NCBI GenBank assembly: GCA_017590115.1
Contig: JAGGNK010008781.1
Location: 7,853,371 to 7,917,370, forward strand
Origin: Montifringilla adamsi
Taxonomy: Eukaryota; Chordata; Aves; Passeriformes; Passeridae
Direction of reading: 5' to 3'
Length of the DNA stretch: 64,000 bases
Each line of letters starts with the position of its first letter. Positions within the stretch are counted from its first letter, which is position 1. The position numbers were made by a program, and so were the translations under genes. Positions 28,601 to 43,600 of this stretch are shown piece by piece. The notes below the pieces were generated by a model. It was not told the origin of the DNA. It did not search any database and worked only from the letters and a program-made list of their open reading frames with translations.

Positions 28601-31600
28601 TTATCCCAGGAGTTTGTAGTAAGCAGTCAGGGTTTTTTTTTTTTTTCTGTTTTGCTTTGGTTTTCTAAATTGTATATTCCTTTCTTCAGTGTTCTCCGAG
28701 TATAATGATTTCACAGTCTCCTGTCACTGCTATTTTTGCAGGTCATTCTTTGTAGCAATCTCTCATTAACTCTGAAATTTGTCTGGGCATAGTAACTGAT
28801 AGAGTGCTGGTGTTTCCACACTACTAAGTGTGTTAGCTAAATGGAGACTTAAACCTACTTAGAAAACCATTGGGCTGTGGCCCCATTAAATATGTATATC
28901 TGTGAGCCAAGCAAAGCATTTGTGGCATCTTCTGGGATAAGTACTCTTCTGGATTCCTGTCTCAAAGCATTTATTAAAATTTTACTGCTTGTCTTGGGTG
29001 TGAATTTTCAGCAGTTGAAAGACAGTTATCTGGCATCTACAAAATAAATAGGGAGCACAGTTGGAGCAGGTGACTCATTTTTGATATAAATAAAATTTTT
29101 CTTCTTACTATTTGTCATTTGGAAAGAGAAGTGTCTTTAGCTGAAGGACATCATAGAGACACTGCATTCACTTACATGGTCCCAACTTGACCTAAAAAAA
29201 GGAGGATTTCTCAGGGCTCTCCTACCACACTCTTTGGTCAGAAAAGCCTTCCACAATTTTTAATTTTCCTTTTTAGGACTGTCCCTGCATCATTCTGAGA
29301 AGATACTGCAGTAGATTTAAAACCATGTTTAGTGTCGGTGGATTTCAGATCAGGTTAACATGGTGGCATTTTTCCCTTGACTTCCTTATGTATAGGTCTA
29401 AGTCATAGTTAGTAGAATAAAATAATTGAAGTAATTTCCTGCTCAATGTAAAAGGGATAAAGAGGGAAAAATTAGCTGTTGCTGTTGAGGCCAGTTTAAG
29501 ACAAAACCAGCCAGAACTAAAAAGAGAGCCTGGAGCACACAGTCAGTGGTGAGGAAACAAGACACTGGCATTACCTCCTGCATTTCCAGGTGCCCTGACC
29601 ATCCCCTCCTCCTTCAGAAATGGTGTGAGACAAGTGCTCTGCAGCCAGTTTCTGAAGAAGGAGACAGCTTTGCATTCAGAGAATGGGAGTCTGACATCTG
29701 CCACAAGATCTTACATCAAATAACAAAGTCAGGTTTGTTTATGTGTATTTATATGTCATCAGTCTTTGTAGCTGGAACAAAGACTTCAAAGACTGGCCTT
29801 GTTTGTATGGTCAGTGCAGAACTCAACTTCATTACTGAGGATCTGCACCTTCCCCATAAACTTCAAGCTTTTTTCTCCTGCTTTGGACAGGATGCTGCTT
29901 TAAAAAAATCCCTGAAATGTGCTTGGCAGTGTGAGATTTGGCAAGAACGTTAACTGCTTTGAATAAATCAGATAATCTGAGCCAGATATTCTAGATCTAC
30001 TGCATGACTGAAACTGGGGTTTATTACTGATTGAAGCCAAACCTTATTTGTGTCTACTAAAAAGCACTATAAAAGGTAGTGGTAATGTTGCTAAGGAACT
30101 GTTTACCTGCCAAATGTATCTCTGTGATGCATGAGGTGACCATGGGAACCAAATTGGTGGCAATTATTTAAAGAAAACCTTGCAGTGAAATTACTATTGC
30201 ATGTATACTAAATAATTCTGAAGTTGCATTTAAAAAGCTTATTTCTGGGAAAGGGTATAATAGCTAGAAATCCATTTAGAGAGAAGGGTCAGCACAGGTC
30301 CTGCATAAAAAATACATTACTAGAGCCAGTTTTTTTGATGTATATTTTACAAATTGTGTTTTGAAAATAAATAGGAAATCTGTTTTGTGTTATCAACTTT
30401 GTGCAAATTTAAGATTATTTGGTGTCCATTCCTAGGGGACTCAGTCTTTTGCCTGGTTTCATTTTTTGTGAAAAATTAATTACAGGTTGCTGTATTCCCC
30501 CTCGAGAACTTATTAACTATGTCTCTCTCTCCAAAGAGTGCTTGGCTCTCATGACATAAAGTGCCTTGGGCTAAAAGCTGCTGATTCCATTTCTGATGCA
30601 TAAAGACATTTTTAAACTTATTTTTATCCTTACTGACATTTTCCACAAGTAATAACTAATAGTAAAACACTAGGATCAATGCTGTTATGATATTGTCTTA
30701 TAAAGAAAGCATGTGCTTCACAAGTGATTCCTCAGGCATTGAGTTCTACTAGAAAGATTAAGTACAAAAATTATTTTAAAGCATGTATGTTGAATTCAGA
30801 GGAAAAAAACCCACTTTTACTATAAACATTGAACAGGAGAATCTCCTGTTGCTTGATATAATTTTATGGAATATAGTTATATACTTATGAGTTGCCCTCA
30901 GGATGCCACCAAAGAACATGTCTTGGTGACATTCTACCATAAAGCCATTATGGTACCATTACCATTTAACTCAGGAATGAATTCTGTAGGAAATCTGAAA
31001 TAGTGGCTGGTGTAAGATTAGATTTGCTAATTTTTTTCACTTGTGGCCCAGCTGACAACTGTCATCTGAGTAGAGTAATTAAGAAGGAATCAATATAGAG
31101 AATTTATAATGACAGGTTTGTTTGGAAAATTAAGAGACATTTCAGTGTAAATGTAGAGGGGTGAGAATTATTATGTTTCAGATGAGAAAATACAGAAAAC
31201 TGAAGTTCTGTAGGGTTCTGGATGAATACTTCTATGGACTGGCTTTTCAAGAGATAGAGATTATTTCATCCTTAAATTATTATAATCAGGCTGGCCTTGG
31301 TGGTTGTTTTTTTTTGGTTTTTTTTTTCCTTTTAAGTCACTTCAGGTTGCATGGCTCAGTCTCTGTCTCTCAGCAGCTCCCAGACCAAGAGTGATATCAC
31401 AGCAGTGCAAAGTGAATTGGTGCCTTTCACAAAGACAGGTCTTGTGTGTGCTCACTTCCAGCCCCTGCAGCTCACGCTGGGCCTTTACTTGCCAGCACAT
31501 CCAGCAATAAGGATATTTTTAAGGCCTGTAGGAACTCAGTTAGATGTATTCTTTTGTAAAACTGAAATAGATTTATGCACATAATCCACAGTGGGGTTGG

Positions 31601-34600
31601 AAAACAAGTCCAAGTATAGAAAACTGGCTGTTTCTGTACTTGTGTTTGTAAGTCTGAAGGTATTTTAGTATTGCAGAGAAGAGAATCCGTACAATTACAG
31701 TGGAAGGATGATTAGGTGGAAAGCAAAGTTTTTCAGAAGGTACTGTTTGAATATCATGGCTCATAAATTCACTAAATAACTTTAATTTGCACTGTAAAAA
31801 TGAATTAGAAGTTGGCAATATATTTAGGATCTTTTTGTTTTATTTAGAGTTTCGAAAACAATTTGGGTTTTTTTTTATTTTTCCTGTGTTCCTGTGGCTT
31901 GGGTCAGCCCCATTGTTACTTCCAAGTGGTGAAGAGGACCAAATGCTTCTCTCCCAATTAGCTTCAATGTGCTCACTTTGAAATAGTGGAGCAGAGAAGT
32001 CAAGGTTCTTTCTTATTCTGGTAAATTAACATTTTTCAGTGCTAGAAACCCCCTTTGGAACAGGATTGTGATGCACTGCTGGAACTCAGTTACTTGCAAG
32101 TCTCTGAGCTTACCTGTGTTCACCATCAAGATGTCAACTGGGAACTCCTGTTATCTGAGCTAATGTTCAACACTTCTTTGTGATAATTGGAAGGTCTGGG
32201 TTTAATTTATTTAACACAGTGTGTATCTCTCCAGTGTACCTTAAAAGAAGGTATATTACAGGCTTTTTCCTGTAGACAGATCCTCCGTCCTCTTCGAGTC
32301 CTGCACGTTTGTTTCTTTCTAAGACACAAGTGAAAAGTGATTCTTGTAACCACTGTAATGATTGTTTGAAGGTTCTGCTTAATTAAAACTTCCTGTTGTG
32401 TTTCAGACACCACGAACATGTGAAAACTTTATCAAATTGTGCAAGAAGAACTATTACGATGGAACAATTTTTCACCGATCGATTCGGAATTTTGTGGTGA
32501 GTATTAAAAAACTCCTGCGTAATGCACAATATGTGGTATACTCAAAATATCCCATATATTTAACTTATCTCAGGTTTAGGTGGTTCCATGCATGACAACT
32601 TGCAACAGAAGTGTATTAAATATGCCATGAGAATGAGGGTTGTCCTAACCCATGCCATGTGTACTTACAGGTGTTACTAACAATTGTCTCTGACTAACGT
32701 TGTCACTCAGAACATCACTGCATTCAGCACTGCATTTGCTGGCATTCCAGACAAAGCCTTGAAGAGTCACTGCCTTGGCTCTTGTTATCTTCCCCAAGAT
32801 GTGGGTGGGTGGTTAATGAACAGAAAGAAAGAGAGGGAAATGCTAATTTAGATAAGTAATACTGTGGCCTGTTGAAATCCCATTCAGATGAAACTTCAGC
32901 AAGCATCTGAATTTCTGTTTCAGGTTTTGGTACTTGGATATTATCAGGTTATCCTTTCCTGGGTGCCCAGGCTTTCTTGTAAAGGAGTTAAAGAGCACTT
33001 TGTGTTCCTGAACTGTGTCTTTGGTAGTCAAAGATCTTTATTTACAGAGTTACAGTCCAGGCAGCTTAGGATATTGTAGCTGCCCTCTAACTTCCTTTCA
33101 GAAGAATGAACAACCTGATCCTGAAGGCAGAGCACATCTCACAAGGAACATCACTGGATGTTACATTCTGTCCTGTCATCCTACAAAAAGCTTTTTTTCT
33201 TTTGACAGCACTGTGTATCTCAGTTCATAGTTAAGCTCACAACTAAAATTGTGCTTGTGTGCTATTACTTTGAAACTGATTGTGTCACGCTCCCTCCACT
33301 GGCATTAAAGAATAGGATATTATTTCTGTACATCCTGCATGTAGACAGTTTTGTTACTCAAAGATTAGTTTCACATGAGAATTTTTCCTACTGGAGGTAG
33401 TGAATGGGATACAGATTCAGATACAAAAAATATTCCATATTCCCCCTTTTCTTGCCTTCCCATCATGTGGAGGGTTGGTAGCAAAATGTAAAGCCTTTTT
33501 AGTTCCAAAAGCAGTGCATCATCAGTTAAAAAGCAGGTTCTGATTCAGCACATAATAAAAAGGATGATCTGGTTAACCCATTTGAGATTAGTTATTTTCC
33601 TATTTACCCATAAAAGACCTATTATTTTTAAGAAACTGCCATTCTGCTTATGGATAAGCAATGTCAGGGATGACAGCCAGCTGATGGTAAGCTCCAAATA
33701 AGAAGTAATGGTTTCCTTGTTACTAACTTGTCAACATGACACAATATAGAAGGCAGAAAATTGAGCACAATTGGCTTTTTATGGTTTGTATTTAATGTCT
33801 TTCACACAGATGCATATGTAACACTGATTTAATTTTAATTCTGCAGATCCAGGGAGGTGATCCGACTGGAACAGGAACAGGTAAGGTTGAGTTTGAATCA
33901 AGTAACTTGTTTTCACTTCATGGGCTGTGTTGTTATATTTGCTTCCAGACAATTTAAAATTAAAATTCTCTAAATGATGATAAGTGGGACATTGTGTTTA
34001 CTTTAAAACAGAGGTTTCCTTGATATATTTTTATGGCCATGTTGACTATGTTCAAAATTTCATCCGATATATTCTCAGTCTATAGCTTGGGCACTCTTCC
34101 ATGCAGAATTCTTGTGGTTTTTGCTTCCTTTTCCTTCAGAAAATAAAAAAAAATTAAAATTATAATGATTTTACAGCTGGTCTTCCAGGGCAAAGAATAA
34201 AGAAAGAAACACATTCATGCAAAGTTGCTTTCAAATTCAGTGTTAATGAAATACTTGAGACCTGCCTTGGAATTGGTGATTGGCCAGACACCATCTGTTC
34301 TCCCAGCTAGTTGCCTTGTAATGCCCAAGCTGCTCTTTTTCTAACTTTTGGGGATCACTGCTGCAAAATTCTTCTGCCTCTTCTTTCTCCCTTGGCTGGA
34401 GATCTGGGAACAGTCATAGCAGGAATGGTCAGGAGGCAGAGCAGCTGAAGGTGTCACAGCATTGCCCACCACAGGAGATATGTCATGTAATACCTCTGCT
34501 CACTGCTGTAAATTTGCTCATTTTCCTTGTGCACCTTCTATCTGCCCACTTGTGGCTGTCACCAGCATCCCCAGCTCCTTGCCTGCTTAAATACTTTAGC

Positions 34601-37600
34601 TCTATTTACTTTGTTAATTAACTTTTCTTGTAGTGTATGTGATAATCAACAGTTGCAGGATTTGAGACCAGTTAAAGGTTCAGTGTTTTGATGGCAAAAA
34701 CCCATTAACAAGAATTGTTGCCATCTATGCTTGGACTGTCAAATGTGATTTGATTTTTTATATGGAAAGTTTTGGTTCAAATCCCAAAAGACATAATTAG
34801 GAACATCTTTTGAAATGAGAAATTAAAGAGGTGTTAGGAGACGGGAGAGATTTAATAGGTTGACTCAGACACCTCTCAGCCTTGCAGGGTGGAGTTCAGA
34901 TCCTGCTGTGGAATGAAAATTAACTTGCTGGTGTCATTCCTGCTTCTGTTTGTGCAAATGCAGAAGTGCTGTAAGACAGCAGAGTTAGCAGAGGCAGAGG
35001 ACTGGCTGGCATCACTGCTGCTCTGAAGGGCAAGGCTCAGCTCCACTGGCTTTGCCAGTAGGAAGTGAAAGGCTAATGAGCACATAGGATGAAAATCCTC
35101 CTACATATATTCTTTCTCTTAAAAAAAGGAGTCTGATGACCTCCAGAATTTTCCATCTTGTTTTCCTTCATGTCATTCTTAATTAAAGATGAGTATATCG
35201 CAGGCGAGATGTCTCGCAAACATCTGTCAGGACTATTAAAGTTCTAATGAAATGAACAGTGTGCACTCAAATAGACATGAGTCTTGCAGATTTTTAGAGA
35301 CCGGCTCCAATTACTGCAGAGTCCAAATGGTGCAAATATCTTCTTTGCACCTGAATGGCTTTTATATTTTTAAGCCAGTTGAATTTTATATGTCTTTACC
35401 TAATTGCTTATTGAATATGATAATATCACAAGAAAATCTAAATGGGGAGCCTGGTGGGCTGTAGATTGCTCTTGAACTGTCATGCCTTTGTGTTTAATAC
35501 TTCAGTGAAGCTGCTTAGACAGTTCACAGAGTGCAAGTAGTCTGTCAAGATTTGTCCCTGACTACTGCATAGATGCAGGGCACTTGACTGTGAGGCAGAA
35601 ATTCCACTTGTGTGTCTCGAGCTGTAAGAAGGTGGCCAGACCTGAGGCTTGATGCTCCCTTGGCAGCAGGGCAGCCAGAGGAGGGTTCAGCTCAGCAGCA
35701 CTGCTCTAGCAGGGCAAATGGACTGATGCTCTCCTGGGCTCCCATGCTGTAAAAAATGTTGGTCCATTCATTTGTGCATTATTAATGTGATCGCAGGCAT
35801 TCACTTTAGGAAAGCTTTGGAGTAAAGCACTGGGATTCAGTACTTTGTACCATTTTTGCCTGTGGCCTGTTTGTTATTTGCAGGATAAATTCCCTTTTTT
35901 ATGTCTTTCCTGCTCGAAGGGATTTCAGTATTTTTTTAACTCACTGCTTCTTAGAAGGGGAAAAAAAAGATGCACCTTTGAAAGCTAAAAAAAGTCTGTA
36001 AGATTAAATGGGCTTTAGAAGTAAATAATTTGACTTCTGTAATATCAGAGAAGCATATGAGAACAGAACAGGGCTTTCTTCCCAGATATTTCAATTGGCA
36101 GTAGGGAGGACTATTTGGAGGTTACCCTTTAAATGTCAATATTATAAACTGTTTCTATTAGAGCCTTTTGTAGGAAGACTTCAGAACAAAAAGAACATGC
36201 TTTGTTTCCTCATTCATACAGAACCTTCTGCTTAAACTGATGATTTCTAGCTAGGAGATTTGGCCTTTTTATTTGTTTTTTGAAAAAAAAAAACCCTTTT
36301 CTAAACTGATACATGGAAGATGCATTAAGCCTCTATATATTATTCCTCTACTTATTTAATTATTCCTGTTCATTAGTTCAGGAACTAGAACAGACTTGTT
36401 CAAATATCTTCTTACCATTTGGTTTCTGTCATCTGACATTCATCCCATGTGTCAGGTTTATGGCTGCAGCCCCCAGATGCTGAGATGATCACCCACTCCA
36501 TTGCTAAGTAAACCCAGGACTATTCATCTTCTGGGTGGATTTGGGTGCAATTACTACAACGTGACAGAAGGTTACTTGTCATACATACCCAGACTGTAAC
36601 TGTGCTTTAGCTCACCTGGATTATGTGTGCTTGTGTTTTGGAACAGTACACAGAGGTAAATGCCGAGCTGGTTGTCACTGTCCATCCTCTCCCAAGGCTG
36701 CTCCAGATGAGCTGTTCCCTCTGGAAGCAGCCCTGAGCCTTGCCTTGTTGTTTGTTATTCATCTCCCCAACATGTCCTTTTTTAGTCTCTTTGAGAAAAG
36801 AGTGGGGAACAGAGTTTTACCTTAGCATAGCTGTCAGACTTGTGCTGCCAGAGCAGTCAGATGCTCAGTCCTGCAAGGATGGCACTGATTTGGAGGACTA
36901 GACTCATTTTCCTAGAGCTTTCACCTTTATGTTTCATAAGACTACTGGGAGAAATTTTATTGTGGTACAACAGCTTATTTCTTCTCTAACGAAATAACCA
37001 CCCGTAGAGGCAGTATTCAGAGCAATAAGCTGAGTCATGGTCATTCTTTGTAATGATTAATTATTTGAAAATGAATTTTAGATTTGTGATGTATCTCTTT
37101 TCCTGCTGTTCATAACAAGTAAGGGGTTGAGCACTGTGAGTAATTCTAACTCACGGTCGTGCAAGTGGAGCAGCTGCTCTGTATTTTCAGTGTTCCAAAT
37201 AATATAAGAAAATTTGCATGTAGAAAAAATAGGTTTAATATCCTAACCCTTTTGTATGAAAAAGGGAAAATATATGCAAAGCATCACATTTTCAAAGCAG
37301 CACAGGCTTTTTTCAGCTACTCTTTCTTACAACCTGTTGGAAGGTCTCATGAATCAGCCTGTGATTTATGAATCCAGGAGGGCACAAAGGAGGCACATTA
37401 CAGCTGTAAAAGTCCAGGATGAAATACTACTGGTAGATGGGAATTGCATTTTGTTTGGCAGCAAGAAGAGCTCCTCTGAAATGTCAATAGCAAAGGACTC
37501 TGGACAAACTTGATCAATGCAATGTGATTTCCTAAGATTGCAAGTTCCTAAACTGTTCCAGTTTTAGAGCCCCTTTTCTTGCATGATTGAAGTGCAGCAA

Positions 37601-40600
37601 AAGCAGGAGCAAGACCTTTTTATCTAGAATATACTCCTTTTAATCTGCAGTCCCTCTGCACATCCACTCTCGGGTTTGTGGCGTTGAGTACCATGTCCTC
37701 TTATCTGAGAGGAGAGAAGCACTTACTGCCTGAGCTAAGGCTTTCATATTTGCAAAATGATTCCAGAATCTCGCTTGGAAAGCTCTACAGAAGTGTCAGA
37801 TGTTATTATGTGCCTCGTTGTTCCAAATGACAAGAAGAAAATTGCAGAAAGTAAGCCATCATTTTTGTGAATCAGAACCCTCCTACTTCCTTACCACTGC
37901 TTAGCAATTTTTAAGCCAGAAAAAGGAAGGATTTATTTAAAATCATAACTGTCATGAATGATGATTCCCAGCCCACACCTGGCTTTTGGAATGCTACATT
38001 TCTGAAGCTTTAGATGCATCTCTCAGCTCTTTGCAAGAAAGTTGCACAAATTCTGTGACTGCACCTCAAAAAAACTTCTTGCATGCTTTTAGTGGGAGCA
38101 AAGACTACCAAAGAGTAATCTGGTTTAGTTCAAAAGACAATCTGAAAATGTGGCTTTTTTGCTGTGTAGTTGCTGATGTGTGACTGCTTCAGATGTCAGT
38201 TTAGATATGTTCACCTGTTTACTATCAGCACAGGATGCAGATACAAGACTGAATAACTAACCATGCTTCAGTACAAGCCAAATATATCTTGCCACTCTGT
38301 ATAGCCATGGAAATTATTAATATTCTTTTCTAAGAGCTGTGTGGTCTGTTTCATTTCATCTCTGTGTGAGAAGGAGTTAAACACATCTTTAAGAGAGTTT
38401 TTTTAAAAAGAAGAACGCGTGGAATTGTCTCCCAGCTTTCTGCAGCTTTGAATCATGTGTAGCTGAGTAGGCATGTGATTTTTATTTTACAGAATTGTAC
38501 AAAAACTCTTTCTGGCTCCTCAAGGTATTGACACTGTACAGGTTAAATACTGCTGAATGGCACTGTAGTTCTGTGGCTGATCCCAAGTACATTCCCAGCT
38601 TTGTGCAAGCAGGAGAGTCCCATGTGCAGGCTGTAATTATTCCCAACACTAATGCAGCCAGTGGCAGTACATGCTGGGACGATGGCTGCTGCTATGTGAA
38701 CTGATTTTTAGCACAGAAGCTCACAGAATTCTTTTCCAGCACTTTTGTAATAAGATCTCAGAAACATTTACAAGTCCAGGAGGCACACAGCTCCACTTGG
38801 ACAGAAGATAAGCTGAGAGGGAGGTGAAGTGACAGCAGTGCTGCCAGCTGCGAATGCAGCACCCGGAGTCAATTCTTGTTTTCTGTGGGCTTTGCTTGTG
38901 GGCTGGTACATCAGCTCTGGGGTGAGGGGTTTGCATCATCCTGACTCCAAATATAGCCAGCAGAGATCTGTGTGCACCCTGAGGAAGATTTGGGCAGTGT
39001 CAGGAGGAGTCTCCTCTCTTTTTGGCACATACAGGGAGTGTAACATAAAAAGGCTGGAGCCAGACACTGCCATGCTCCCATCTCCTCTGTTTGCATCCAT
39101 TCTGCTTTCAGAAAATGTACAACCACACCTTCCAACTGTGTTGAGAATAAACACAGTAAAATCTGCTAGAAACTTACAAACACCTCATAATTATTAGCAG
39201 GTTTGGAACCTGAGTGGTTTTCCCCAAGTTTACATTGAGCTCTAATGTGGAGAGTAAAAGGTAAGAATGTAAAATTCCTGTTCAGCTGAGCATTAGGCAA
39301 AGTGCTGCCATGGCCCTGGACTGATGAGGGGTCTGTATTTAATCTTCACAGAGAAAGTCATGCTGGGTTTCAGTAATTAAAAAAATGTATAGATGTGACT
39401 TGCCATCTTCTGACTTGTTCTGTCTAGTCCTGCTTCAAGCAGATACTTGAAGCCTGGAACAACTCCAGAGGTTAGCTGGAGTTTGATGAAAAGCACATTC
39501 AGGCTATTTTTAATTTAAGGAGAATACTTTGGGTTTTTCCTTGAAAAAGAAAAAAAGTATTCCCTTTAAATTATTTTAATAAACCAAAACAACAACAAAA
39601 CCCCCCAAGCGGTGCCTGCTCTGCTGAGTGCCTTTGCAGTGTCTCAGCTGCCCTTTGCCAGTCTGTGCTGCCAGGTCTCCACAGACACTTCTGTTATGTC
39701 CTTCACAGGATGTCTGGCCTTTTAGGCAAATGCTGCCCAGGCCATTCCCTGCTCCTGCTGCAGCTCCCAGGCAGACAGAATTAGCCTTGGAAGCAGCTGG
39801 ATGGCAGATAGAGCAGGGCTGTAACTATCTGCTAAAATATTAGTGCTTATTTCCAGAGAAGCTGAATGAATCAAACTTAGCTTTCATACATATGAGATTA
39901 ATTCTGACCTGCAGAGTGTGATCCAAAATGAAATCATACAAAAATAAATATCCCAAAACCTAAAGATCATGGCTCATTGCTCCTGTCTGCAAGCTCTTGG
40001 GTCTGGTTGTTTGCAGTGCCAGAAAGAGAGAGTCTCTCTGTCATTCACAATTTTTCTCTTTCCTTTTGAATTATTCTTCTGACCAGTGAAGGCTTCAGGC
40101 TTGATTCCACTGTCTTTCAGCAGCTTGGCTGTAATTCCAGCATCAGCTGGAAGCACATGAAGGGTGTAGCAGGCTCACAGGTTTGGCCACTTGCTGCTGT
40201 GCCCCATCTCAACAGACTGTGCTCATGTTCTATGTCCTCTGAAAACTTCAGACAGCACAAACTCCTCTAGAGCTGCCTGCAACTGTACCATATCCCTGTC
40301 ACCCACCTCTGGAAAAGATTGGAACATGGGATCAAGCTGATGTAATTTAGCTGATCTTGAAATATTCAATAGCCAGAGATTGCTGAAGTAACCACTGCTG
40401 TACTCCTGATTACAGAAAATCCCTTTGTCCCCTTTTGCCGCCTCTTGTCAAACTGCAGAGCAGGCAACACTCAACTCTATTAATAGGTCTTTTGAATATG
40501 ATTAATTGGGTTTTTAAGTGGGTCAGCTTCTTCCAGAATTTCTCACTTAGTTCCACTTGCAGCTGTCCATATGTGATGCTTTGTTTTCATGGTATCATCT

Positions 40601-43600
40601 GAAACTCTTTCCTCATTTAATGCACTCTTGTGATTTTTTTGGGTAAGATTTTCAGTAGGAGCCTGAGTCATTCCTTGTTTTTATTTACTGCTTCTGTGTG
40701 CAGCCATATCATCAAATTGCTTTCTGTGCTATGTGTGAACATGGCTGTGGAGCACTACCGACCCCTCTGTGCCCTGCTGCTTCTCCAGTGTTACACTTAC
40801 TCTGGAGAGCTCTTGAGCCAGTTCTGCAGATGCACCAGCCCTGCTGCCTGTTTGGATAGTTTTGTTTGTTTTATTTTTAATACTGTCCTAAGGTGAAATA
40901 TTTTTTCATGGTTTGTCAAACAAGATTATGGATTTGACTGTAAAGCTATGACTCATCTCAGCCTTCATTTTTCTTATTAAGAATGATCCTGGAGGAAAGT
41001 GCAAATGAAAATGTCAGATCTGTCATAAATAATGTAAAAATGACAGCCAGGAGGAGACCGCTCACGGACCCTCTCTCTGTCCACAGTCACAGAAAAGAAA
41101 TCAGTTTTGGAGAGCTGGGGCTGGGATTTGTGCAATTTTATCATTCTTTTACCTTCACTGCATATAAGTGTTCACATCATCCAGGTATCTAGTCCAAATA
41201 TCTAATTTTTGCCTTTTAATTTGGATGGAGCACTGTATATTGTAATTCTTCATTGTTTAGTCTGGGATTAAGCATTTGAACTTATAGCTCCTATTCTTAG
41301 CTAATTCTATGAATGTGTTTCATCACCCTGATATTTTATTTCCAGAAGCAATGCTATATCCAGAGTGCAATTAAACTGGTAACTCTTTGCTCTGTGTTTT
41401 GTCATGAAGCCAGTTTTAAAGATTTAATGTCTCAAAAGAGAAAATTTATGGTGGACCAGGAGGAAAAGATTAAATCCTTGACTGTTCTTCAGCACAGGAT
41501 ACATAAAGCTGTTGATAAAGTGTGGTCTGTTGCAGCTGATAGTGTGAGGGCACAGAAATGTGTTGCCAGTTGCAAACACCAGATTTCAAGGTCGTGCTCA
41601 AATACTGGCCTAGAGATAGGGGTGAGGTAACAATGTATTAACACATAGTGACTGCAAGTGCTGGAAACCTTGAATTTAGTGTCAGTGCCTGTTGCAACAC
41701 ACAGTGGGAGACTAATGAAAACAAACATTATTCTTCTATTTTTTTTTTTTTTTAAGGAGGAGAATCTTACTGGGGAAAACCTTTCAAAGATGAATTCAAG
41801 CCCAATTTGTCCCACACGGGACGTGGTGTTCTTAGTATGGCAAATTCAGGACCCAACACAAACAAATCACAGTTGTAAGTAGTCATTTGCTTTTTTGTGC
41901 TTTATTGGTTGCCTCTGGACATTGTGTCTCACTCTGTTAACAAGAAAAATGACATTTTATGAGCTACTCTAAATGTAAAGTTCAGTAAAGGGAAATATTC
42001 TATTGAGTGGTGCATATTGCAATCAGGGATAGATATTAGCCAATCTAAGAGCAAAGTGAAGCATGTCAAGAAGAGTGGGTTCATTATATCAGCAATAACT
42101 TGTCTTTTTGTTGTAATGATTTGAAGTTTTTGTTTGTTTTTGTCAGTGTCTCTCCCCAGTATTACCCCTATGATTATCATCATTCATCACACCTCTTCAT
42201 TCTGTTTAAATTTAGCTCCATATTGAGCTTTTTGAAGGAATTAGATGAAACAAACTCTGTGGGAACATAACTTCTTTTTAGTCACCTGATTTTAAATAAA
42301 TGCTCTGTTGAAATGTGTAGATCCAGACTTGGCAAAGTATACAATCTGGGATTGAGAATAACTTGGTTTCCAATGTACAAAAGTAGAATAAAGACTAAAA
42401 TGAGGGAAAACTTAAAGATACTGAAGTTGTAATGGCCTTGTTCACATGTAACATTAATACGGGTGTTTGCCTGCAGTCCTTTAAAAATGTTCTGTGTCAC
42501 TTTGAGCCAACTATTTATTGGTTGCTCTGTAAGTACTTCAGTATAAAAAATTGTCCTTTTATTGAGAGCCCCAGGAAAGAGAGTGTGTGTGTGTATAGGA
42601 CTGACTTGGCACTGAGGAGGGAGGGAGGGAGCAGGTCTTGGTGTTTGTGATGCTGAGTGTTAGGATGGCTTGTAAACTCTGCAGCAGTGTGGTTTGCTTT
42701 AATTAAACACAAGGGCTTCTCTCAGGGCCTCACATTCTTAGGCTTACTTGCATTCTTAAGCCTAAGCACGTGCGGGGCAGTTTGCTGGATCAAGTTGCTG
42801 TACAACTTATTTTGGATTTGAATGTTACTGCCAGCTCTCACGTGCTAAATTAGGGGAGAGTAGAGGCTGCTTCCCTCTTTTTTCTTTCTTTTTTTAAAGG
42901 GATTCTAATAACAGAAATTACAGAGACCGTAAGTGATGTGCCATTTTGAGTCACATCATCTGCTGCTGCAAATGTGATTGTATGTGCTCCTAAAATTTGC
43001 AAATGAAATATGAGGTTCCTTTATATGTAAGTCCTTAAGAGAGTCCAGCTGCCCATATTTATAAAGGCTCCTAGGCAGCACTTAGATCCATCTCCTCTAG
43101 CTTTGGGAACTCTGTGAATAGCTCTCCCCATAGGTGACAGGCCCTACAGGGCAGAGGGAGCTGGGTTTCCCCTGCAAGGTGATGCTTGAATAATGCTCAG
43201 GACTTCTCTGGGACCATCCTGCATTATGTTAATTCTGTTGTCTTTAATTTATTTTGACTGTAGTGACAGATGAGAAGCTTTCCCTGTACATTTTTCAGAG
43301 TTTTTTAATTACAATGCTACATAACTGACCATGTGATGATTTTAAGTATTGGATATCCAGGAATAAAGTGGTATCCCATGTAGGAGTTTGCATTCTGCTC
43401 AGCATCCTAGTGCTTTCCTAGGACAAGCTACATCTTAATAGACTGTCTGGAACATTATAGCTGCTCCTTTCCAATCATGTAACTTCCTGAGGCAGTTGCT
43501 TATATGGAAAAGTGCTTTTGGAATGCTTATATATTTTTAGCAGTCTCCTATGTAGTGTAACAGATGGAGACAGGGAGGAGAGCCAGCACTGCATGTCCAG

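Larger units (their letters stand above)
20851..32406 (+). other. PPIL2 intron between window exons 7 and 8 (largest)
   Basis: An 11.6-kb intron. It contains an AT dinucleotide-rich run at 20,918-20,972, the old LTR at 25,526-25,850 and a small perfect inverted repeat at 30,832-30,850. The remainder is ordinary intronic sequence. Open frames up to 135 codons (29,546-29,953) show no known domain. Confidence 0.85.

Noticed and set aside
34774..34784. GGTTCAAATCC, identical to a tRNA B-box
   Set aside because: No A-box or cloverleaf is found upstream, so neither a tRNA gene nor a tRNA-derived SINE can be supported.
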